From the NCBI GenBank assembly GCA_944358275.1, contig CALVQZ010000031.1:1-12075 (forward strand): DNA of 12,075 nt, given 5' to 3'. The notes under the pieces are model-generated. The model was not told the DNA's origin. It saw nothing but the letters and a program-made list of their open reading frames with translations, and did no database searches. Source of the stretch: an uncultured Bacilli bacterium. Its GTDB lineage: Bacteria > Bacillota_I > Bacilli_A > RF39 > UBA660. Position numbers and translations under genes: made by a program. Shown piece after piece: positions 7,624-12,075 of this stretch. Positions within the stretch are counted from its first letter, which is position 1. Every line of letters starts with the position of its first letter.

Positions 7624-7629
7624 TAAGTA
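7613..7629. repeat. Perfect inverted repeat over the presumed -10 of the bacteriocin operon
   Basis: TACTTAA (7613-7619) and TTAAGTA (7623-7629) are perfect reverse complements with a three-base centre (TAT). The palindrome covers the AATATT box and ends at the Shine-Dalgarno site GGAG (7631-7634). Its position suits a repressor operator. In RNA it would form only a weak A-U hairpin, so a protein-binding site is more plausible. No regulator gene is present in the window. Confidence 0.4.
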
Positions 7630-7641
7630 GGGAGTGGTAAG

Positions 7642-9672
7642 ATGAGATGTGGTGTTTATCAAAGAAATACAAAAGATTGTGGAGTTGCGTGTTTATTATC
7701 TATTATAAAGTACTATAAAGGATGTAATACATTTGAAAATATTAGATATTTAACAAAATGTAATCATAATGGTATTAGTGCACTGAATTTAATAGATGCA
7801 TCTATTAAATTAGGTTTTGATAGTAGGGGATTAAGATGTAATTATGAAGATTTAATGCTTCTTACAAAGCCTTTAATATGCCATGTAACTTTAAAAAACG
7901 TATATAATCATTACATCGTACTTTATAAAGTTAACGAAAAATCTGTAGTAGTTTTTGACCCTTATCTTGGAAAAAAAGTATATACTAAAGAACAATTTTT
8001 AGATATATGGAACAAAGTAGCTATAGAATTAAAACCAAGAAGAAAACTAGATTATATTAAAGAAAATTACCTTCATTATTTTGTATCTATAGTAAAAAAA
8101 GATAAAAATTTATATTTAATGGTATTATTACTTTCATTTTTTTCAATAATTTTAAGTCTAGTTAGTAGTTATTATTTTAAAGCACTTATAGATTTTAATA
8201 ACTTATTATCAATCTTTATATTCTTTATAAATATTATTATTATTAAAGAAATAAATGATTTATTTCGTAATAATATGATTATAAAATTAGAAAATAAAAT
8301 TTTAACTGAACTTAATATAAATACACATAATAAATTATTATCACTTCCATATTACTATTTTAATAGTAGAACAAAAGGAGATATAATTACAAAATTTAAT
8401 GATTTAGAGTATGTAAAAGACCTTCTTGTAAAGGTGCCAATATGCTTTTTTATCGATGCTTTATTGTTAGTATCCACTTCAATTATATTATCTAAAATAA
8501 ATTTTAATTTATTTATAATGTTTTCTTTCGTATGTCTAATATATTTATTAGTAATTATTATTTATGATAAAAAAATAAAAAGACTAATAGAAGATAATCA
8601 AGAGTGTAATTCATATAAGAATACGATATTATTAGAAAATATAAATAATATAAATACAATTAAAAACATGAATATAAGAAATCTAAGAAATGATAGATTT
8701 AATAAAGTATATAATTTATTTGTAACTAGCAGTATAAATTATGAAAAAAAGTATACAAATATTAACTTTATTAAAAATATATTACTATTTATTGGATTAA
8801 ATACTATTTTGTATATTGGAAATAGTTTAGTTATTAAAGGCGAAATTACTCTTAGTAATTTAATATTATTTAATTCACTAACTTTATATTTTATAGAACC
8901 ACTAACAGAAGTATGTGAGTTAAGCAAAGTAGTTAAAAATGGTGCTAATGCGATTAAAAGAGTTAGTGAGATTTATAGTATAAATACAGAAAGAAAAATG
9001 TTAGATATTTGTAATGATTTTAATATTTCATTTAATAATTTATCTTTTTCTTATAATGGATATGATAAAGTTTTAAGTAATATAAATTATAGAATAAATT
9101 TTAAAGATAAAGTAATGGTAGTTGGAAAAAGTGGATGTGGCAAATCTACATTATTTAAGCTACTTAGTAAAGTGTATGAAGTAAAAAGAAATATGATAAA
9201 GATAGATAATAATGATATTAACGATATTTCAGTTGATAATATTATTACATATGTATCAGAAGAAGAGAAGTTATTTAATGATAGTATATTAAATAATATA
9301 GTCTTAGATAATAAAAAAGATAATATAGATAAAATATTATCAATAACAGGTGTAAATAATATTTTAAATAAAAAAAACTTAAACTTAGATAGTATTATAG
9401 AAGAAGAGGGTAGTAATTTAAGTAAGGGTGAAAAACAAAAGATTATACTTGCTAGAGTTTTACTGAAAAATAGTAAAATAATAATATTAGATGAATCTTT
9501 AAGTGGTATAGAAGAAGAGGATGAGTATAAGATTATGAGTGACGTAATAAATAATTTTAATAATATAACTATAATATATATAAGTCACTCTAAAGTATGT
9601 ACTAGTTTATTTGATAAAATCTTAAATTTTGATAGGGAGGTAATATGCAAGAATTATCAAAAAGAGAATTAA
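7642..9672 (+). CDS. Peptidase-C39 ABC exporter for double-glycine leader peptides
   Basis: Bifunctional membrane protein (676 residues) that should cleave leaders after Gly-Gly inside the cell and export the peptides. The N-terminal C39 cysteine protease (about 1-130) is intact: Q7 for the oxyanion hole, catalytic C13 in KDCGVACL, H90 in NHYIVLY and D106 in FDPYLG. The membrane domain follows, with hydrophobic segments at about 156-177, 187-204, 265-284, 288-308 and two between about 375 and 425. The nucleotide-binding domain has Walker A GKSGCGKST (495-503), signature LSKGEKQ (593-599), Walker B ILDE (D617, E618) and switch H649. The Q-loop glutamine appears replaced by E540 (YVSEEEKLF), and the signature and D-loop (SLSGIEEE) are non-canonical. 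GGAG (7631-7634) precedes the ATG by seven bases. The two precursor genes follow directly, the first overlapping by 28 bases, so these are its likely substrates. No HlyD-like accessory protein is in view. Confidence 0.93.
   Translation: MRCGVYQRNTKDCGVACLLSIIKYYKGCNTFENIRYLTKCNHNGISALNLIDASIKLGFDSRGLRCNYEDLMLLTKPLICHVTLKNVYNHYIVLYKVNEKSVVVFDPYLGKKVYTKEQFLDIWNKVAIELKPRRKLDYIKENYLHYFVSIVKKDKNLYLMVLLLSFFSIILSLVSSYYFKALIDFNNLLSIFIFFINIIIIKEINDLFRNNMIIKLENKILTELNINTHNKLLSLPYYYFNSRTKGDIITKFNDLEYVKDLLVKVPICFFIDALLLVSTSIILSKINFNLFIMFSFVCLIYLLVIIIYDKKIKRLIEDNQECNSYKNTILLENINNINTIKNMNIRNLRNDRFNKVYNLFVTSSINYEKKYTNINFIKNILLFIGLNTILYIGNSLVIKGEITLSNLILFNSLTLYFIEPLTEVCELSKVVKNGANAIKRVSEIYSINTERKMLDICNDFNISFNNLSFSYNGYDKVLSNINYRINFKDKVMVVGKSGCGKSTLFKLLSKVYEVKRNMIKIDNNDINDISVDNIITYVSEEEKLFNDSILNNIVLDNKKDNIDKILSITGVNNILNKKNLNLDSIIEEEGSNLSKGEKQKIILARVLLKNSKIIILDESLSGIEEEDEYKIMSDVINNFNNITIIYISHSKVCTSLFDKILNFDREVICKNYQKEN
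9634..9640 (+). promoter_or_regulatory. Strong ribosome binding site for peptide 1, inside the exporter gene
   Basis: AGGGAGG lies four bases before the ATG at 9645 and within the last codons of the exporter. It decides the start of a gene too short for routine ORF calling. It is stronger than the exporter's own GGAG site, consistent with higher output of the precursor than of the exporter. Confidence 0.75.
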
Positions 9673-9779
9673 ATGATATAAGTGGTGGTGGTACTTTCAA
9701 GTATTTTGCTTTTGGAGGAATAATCGCATTTATAATAGGATTTTTAGATGGTTTTACAAGACCACTAAAATGTAATTAA
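9645..9779 (+). CDS. Double-glycine leader bacteriocin precursor, peptide 1
   Basis: A 44-residue precursor. The leader MQELSKRELNDISGG fits the double-glycine consensus (LSxxELxxIxGG) and should be cut after G15 by the C39 exporter. The mature part would have 29 residues: an aromatic start (GTFKYFAFGG), a hydrophobic core (IIAFIIGFLDGF) and a basic end TRPLKCN. It contains GFLDG (32-36), a GxxxG helix-contact motif typical of class IIb two-peptide bacteriocins, and a single cysteine C43, second from the end. Net charge is about +2. The gene begins inside the exporter gene, overlapping by 28 bases in another frame, and is followed after a few bases by a gene with an almost identical leader. 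I do not recognise the mature sequence. A secreted signalling peptide is the main alternative, but the long hydrophobic core favours a membrane-active bacteriocin. Confidence 0.85.
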   Translation: MQELSKRELNDISGGGTFKYFAFGGIIAFIIGFLDGFTRPLKCN

Positions 9780-9784
9780 GGAGG
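9779..9784 (+). promoter_or_regulatory. Ribosome binding site for peptide 2 overlapping the peptide 1 stop
   Basis: AGGAGG begins on the last base of the TAA stop of peptide 1; with flanking bases it reads AAGGAGGT. It is four bases from the ATG at 9789 and only one base from the ATG at 9786, so 9789 is the preferred start. The overlap with the preceding stop suggests coupled translation and near-equal yield of the two peptides. Confidence 0.75.
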
Positions 9785-9788
9785 TATG

Positions 9789-9947
9789 ATGAGAGAGTTA
9801 TCAAAATATGAATTAAATGTAGTAGTAGGAGGTTCTTTATCTGGTGCAGTAATTTCAAGTATAATAAGAGGAGTTAATATGGTATTTGATATAGGAAGAA
9901 GTTTTGGAAGTGCACTAAGAAGAATAATGACAAAAAGATTATGTTAA
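9789..9947 (+). CDS. Double-glycine leader bacteriocin precursor, peptide 2
   Basis: A 52-residue precursor whose leader MRELSKYELNVVVGG matches that of peptide 1 (ELSK-x-ELN and Gly-Gly at 14-15 are shared). Cleavage after G15 leaves 37 residues. The mature part begins SLSGAVISSIIRG, contains GRSFG (36-40), a GxxxG motif, plus GxxxS (19-23), and ends in a strongly basic stretch RRIMTKRLC with the only cysteine as the last residue. Net charge is about +5, more cationic and less hydrophobic than peptide 1, as is common for complementary partners. An in-frame ATG at 9786 would add one Met. A bidirectional terminator follows at once, so this is the last gene of the operon. I do not recognise the mature sequence, and no small immunity gene follows it. 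Confidence 0.85.
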   Translation: MRELSKYELNVVVGGSLSGAVISSIIRGVNMVFDIGRSFGSALRRIMTKRLC

Positions 9948-9972
9948 AAAAAGAGCAGTTTTTGCTCTTTTT
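9948..9972. terminator. Bidirectional terminator between the bacteriocin operon and pilB
   Basis: A perfect 10-bp stem, AAAAAGAGCA (9948-9957) with TGCTCTTTTT (9963-9972), closes a five-base loop. The plus strand has a T run in the 3' arm, and the minus strand has the complement of the A run at 9946-9952, so both convergent transcripts can end here. It begins just after the stop of peptide 2 and includes part of the pilB stop codon (9971-9973). Confidence 0.88.
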
Positions 9973-11344
9973 ATATGTCTAAAACTTGTGTTTTTGATAA
10001 ATCATCATCAATGAATAAATCATCGTTTACTGTAGGTGTTGTAGGTTTATTTAATGCATCATTTATTTGATTTGTATTTATTTGACTTGTCTTTGATAAT
10101 TCTGTTTGTTCTAATGCCTTATTTAAATTAAATTTATAAGTAGTATTATTGTTTTCAAGATCATCATCTAATTCAATAAGCTTAATTACTTCTTCAAATG
10201 TAGTATATCCATTTATAACCTTTTCAAGACCATCCTGTAATAATGTATTAACATCAGTATTATATACTAAAGCACGTAATTTATCTTTAGGCATATTATT
10301 TGATATTGCATCTCTTATTTCTTGTGTTATAAGAAGAACTTCATGTAGTGCAATACGTCCTTTATAACCATTACCACATTCTTCACAACCTTGTGCAGAA
10401 TATATTTCATTTACTTCCATTCCAAAGACTTTTCTAAATATTTCTTTTTCATAATCATTAGTAGGTCTTTTTTGTTTACATTTATCACACAATCTTCTTG
10501 CTAATTTTTGAGAAATAATACCTTCAAGAGCACTAGCAAGTAAGTATCTTTCAACTTCCATATCTAAAAGACGTTCTATAGTATTTAATGAGTTATTAGT
10601 GTGTATTGTAGATAATACTAAGTGTCCAGTAATAGATGCTCTAACAGCAATTCTAGCAGTCTCATTGTCACGAATTTCACCTATCATTATTATATCAGGG
10701 TCTTGTCTTAATATAGAGCGAAGTACATTAGCAAATGAAAGTCCAATTTCACTATTAACTTGAACCTGATTTATACCAGCAATATTCATTTCTATAGGGT
10801 CTTCAACAGTAATTAAGTTAGTTTCAGATTTATTTAATTTTTGCAAAATAGAATAAACAGTTGTAGATTTACCACTACCAGTCGCACCAGTAACTAATAT
10901 AATTCCAGAAGGCACATTTATGAGTTTAGAAACTTTTTTAAAATTTCTTTCACTAAAACCTAAATATTCGATTCCTTTTAAACTCATAGAATAATCAAGA
11001 ATACGAATAACTATTTTCTCACCTTCATTTGTTGGTAAAGAAGATACACGAAGATCTAAATTGACATCTTTAATCGTTTGCTTAATTGCTCCATCTTGAG
11101 GAAGTCTTACTTCAGTAATGTTCATCCCAGATATAATTTTAACACGAGTTATTAAATTTTTCTTTAAGGCATTTGGAATAGTGGTATAATTTAAAAGTTC
11201 ACCATCTATACGAATTCTTACTAACATTTCATTTTCTTCAGGGTCAAAATGTATATCGCTAGCTCCTCTTTTTGATGCGTCATATAGTATTTCATTAACA
11301 ACTTCAACAACAGGCAACTTCTCATAATCAAAAGTTTTAATCAT
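9971..11344 (-). CDS. pilB: Type IV pilus/type II secretion assembly ATPase (PilB/GspE family)
   Basis: Cytoplasmic hexameric ATPase (457 residues) that powers assembly of type IV pili or related pseudopili. Motifs in order: ASDIHFDP (28-35) of the N2 domain, Walker A GATGSGKST (153-161), Asp box LITVEDPIE (178-186), Walker B DPDIIMIGEIRD (215-226), His box TGHLVLSTIHTN (239-250) and a zinc tetracysteine C286-x2-C289...C320-x2-C323. It starts directly in the N2 domain and lacks the N-terminal MshEN/N1 domain of long PilB and GspE proteins, as ComGA does; unlike Bacillus ComGA it keeps the zinc motif. After about residue 392 comes a 65-residue hydrophilic tail rich in Asn, Asp and Thr. GGAGG precedes the ATG at 11344 by five bases; a TTG at 11356 could extend the frame by four residues but overlaps that site. 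A prepilin-like gene lies divergently next door. Assembly rather than retraction is inferred. Confidence 0.9.
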   Translation of the reverse strand: MIKTFDYEKLPVVEVVNEILYDASKRGASDIHFDPEENEMLVRIRIDGELLNYTTIPNALKKNLITRVKIISGMNITEVRLPQDGAIKQTIKDVNLDLRVSSLPTNEGEKIVIRILDYSMSLKGIEYLGFSERNFKKVSKLINVPSGIILVTGATGSGKSTTVYSILQKLNKSETNLITVEDPIEMNIAGINQVQVNSEIGLSFANVLRSILRQDPDIIMIGEIRDNETARIAVRASITGHLVLSTIHTNNSLNTIERLLDMEVERYLLASALEGIISQKLARRLCDKCKQKRPTNDYEKEIFRKVFGMEVNEIYSAQGCEECGNGYKGRIALHEVLLITQEIRDAISNNMPKDKLRALVYNTDVNTLLQDGLEKVINGYTTFEEVIKLIELDDDLENNNTTYKFNLNKALEQTELSKTSQINTNQINDALNKPTTPTVNDDLFIDDDLSKTQVLDI

Positions 11345-11457
11345 AAAGCCCTCCAATTTATTCTTTTTTTACAAACTTATAAAAATACATATGGTATTAT
11401 TTATAAAATTATTATATAATAAAAAATATAAAATATCAATGTCTTGGAGTGATTTAT
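11345..11457. promoter_or_regulatory. Divergent promoter region between pilB and the prepilin gene
   Basis: The 10-base palindrome ATTATATAAT (11411-11420) supplies a perfect TATAAT on the plus strand (11415-11420) and another on the minus strand (11416-11411). Transcripts in both directions could therefore start from overlapping -10 boxes. No clear -35 is visible for either. The plus gene has GGAG (11446-11449) eight bases before its ATG. Given the A/T content the palindrome could be chance. Confidence 0.35.
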
Positions 11458-12075
11458 ATGAGAATAAAGAATAAAGATGGGTTTTTTTTATCAGAAACAA
11501 TGATTGTAATTTCTATAGTAGCAACAGTTTTACTTATCGTGTTTAAACTTTTTACATCTGTATATTATGGGTTTGTAGAAAGTGAAAATTATAATACAGT
11601 AGCTGCAATAAACGCACTTGCTAATATTCAAAAGTATTTTGAAAGTATAGATAAAATAGATATTACAGGTTTATCAGAGACTAATCCATATGTAAATCTT
11701 ACAAATGATTCAAAATATGAATCTAATTATTTTACTAGGATAAAAGAAGAATATAATGTTACAGAGATATATTTGATTGATTTAAATTTTTTATATGCAA
11801 GTGATTATTCAAATGAATTTTATGCAACATTAAGAAGGTATATAAAAACTCTTGAAAGAAAAAGTGGGATTATAATGGTTGTTGCAATAGACAAAACTGA
11901 GTTTGCGTATACTAGTATTGTTGATTATACGAATGTTACTTTAGTAGGAGATAAAGAAGATGAATATGGTGTTTATGTAAATGTAGGAGGTGAATTTGTA
12001 GATCCAGGATATGAAGATTGGACTGGAGAAGAGCCAACTATTAGTTGGGAAAATGGTGAAGTTGTAGATACTTCA
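11458..12075 (+). CDS. Type IV prepilin-like protein with DUF5011-like C-terminal region, 3'-truncated
   Basis: The gene runs off the right edge; 206 codons are visible. The N-terminus MRIKNKDGFFLSETMIVIS has a short basic leader, a prepilin peptidase site after G8 (G/F-F-L-S-E), Glu at +5 and a hydrophobic helix to about residue 31, the class III signal of type IV pilins and pseudopilins. Residues about 32-160 form a mixed hydrophilic region without cysteines. From about residue 162 the sequence reads LVGDKEDEYGVYVNVGGEF, then VDPGYEDW (181-188) and later NGEVVDTS at the edge. That pattern resembles the bacterial Ig-like DUF5011 fold, in which FVDPG and VDTS-x-PGTYT motifs are typical; this part is inferred from motifs alone. 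It is presumably inserted by the Sec system, cleaved by a prepilin peptidase and assembled with the adjacent ATPase, as a pilin or pilus-tip adhesin. Confidence 0.85.
   Translation, partial: MRIKNKDGFFLSETMIVISIVATVLLIVFKLFTSVYYGFVESENYNTVAAINALANIQKYFESIDKIDITGLSETNPYVNLTNDSKYESNYFTRIKEEYNVTEIYLIDLNFLYASDYSNEFYATLRRYIKTLERKSGIIMVVAIDKTEFAYTSIVDYTNVTLVGDKEDEYGVYVNVGGEFVDPGYEDWTGEEPTISWENGEVVDTS

Noticed and set aside
8739..8927. Minus-strand open frame inside the exporter membrane domain
   Set aside because: It is an antisense shadow of the exporter gene, only 62 codons, with no recognisable motif.
9645..9947. The two small peptides as ComC-like quorum-sensing pheromones rather than bacteriocins
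   Set aside because: Leaders fit both, but two tandem precursors with hydrophobic cores, GxxxG motifs and basic tails fit class IIb bacteriocins better, and no histidine kinase or response regulator is present. Kept as an alternative, not as the call.
10149..10367. Plus-strand open frame opposite the pilB C-terminal region
   Set aside because: Its Ser/Arg-rich translation is the antisense of the conserved PilB region; it has no family motif.

Overview
The window looks like chromosomal DNA of an anaerobic, very AT-rich, low-GC Gram-positive bacterium (Firmicutes/Bacillota, possibly an uncultured gut Bacilli or Clostridia lineage; the taxon is inferred, not proven). Pyruvate:ferredoxin oxidoreductase indicates anaerobic metabolism. 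Shine-Dalgarno sites are of the GGAGG/GGTGA type, arginine is almost always AGA, and tryptophan is TGG with no in-frame TGA inside full-length families. This points to the standard bacterial code, not the Mycoplasma code. No rRNA, tRNA, CRISPR array or insertion sequence was seen, and no gene-free stretch exceeds about 125 bases.

Layout. (1) 3-3257: most of a pyruvate:ferredoxin oxidoreductase gene, its 5' end cut off by the window edge. (2) 3328-5635: a BcrA-type ABC ATPase overlapping the gene for its ABC-2 permease. (3) 5675-6418: a ZIP-family metal transporter, convergent with and overlapping (4) a CDP-alcohol phosphatidyltransferase of PgsA type (6949-6407, minus strand). (5) 7073-7573: a DUF2179/UPF0316 membrane protein. 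(6) 7642-9947: the most interesting part, a compact bacteriocin locus. It has a peptidase-C39 ABC exporter followed by two very small genes encoding peptides of 44 and 52 residues with matching 15-residue double-glycine leaders. Both mature parts carry a GxxxG motif and one cysteine near the C-terminus, so they resemble a class IIb two-peptide bacteriocin. (7) 9971-12075: a type IV pilus assembly ATPase (minus strand) divergent from a prepilin-like gene that runs off the right edge. The visible C-terminal part of that prepilin resembles a DUF5011/Ig-like surface domain.

How the parts may work together. The C39 exporter should remove the double-glycine leaders and export both peptides. No dedicated immunity gene, accessory protein or regulator lies next to them. 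The BcrA-type ABC pair 2 kb upstream shares with the bacteriocin operon an exact 17-base element (ATTTTTTTTAGGGGAAT) and, 17 bases after GGGAAT, an ATATT box, at nearly the same distance from the start codon. This suggests the two operons are co-regulated, and that the ABC pair could provide self-protection (inference). The pilus genes and the household genes look functionally independent of this.
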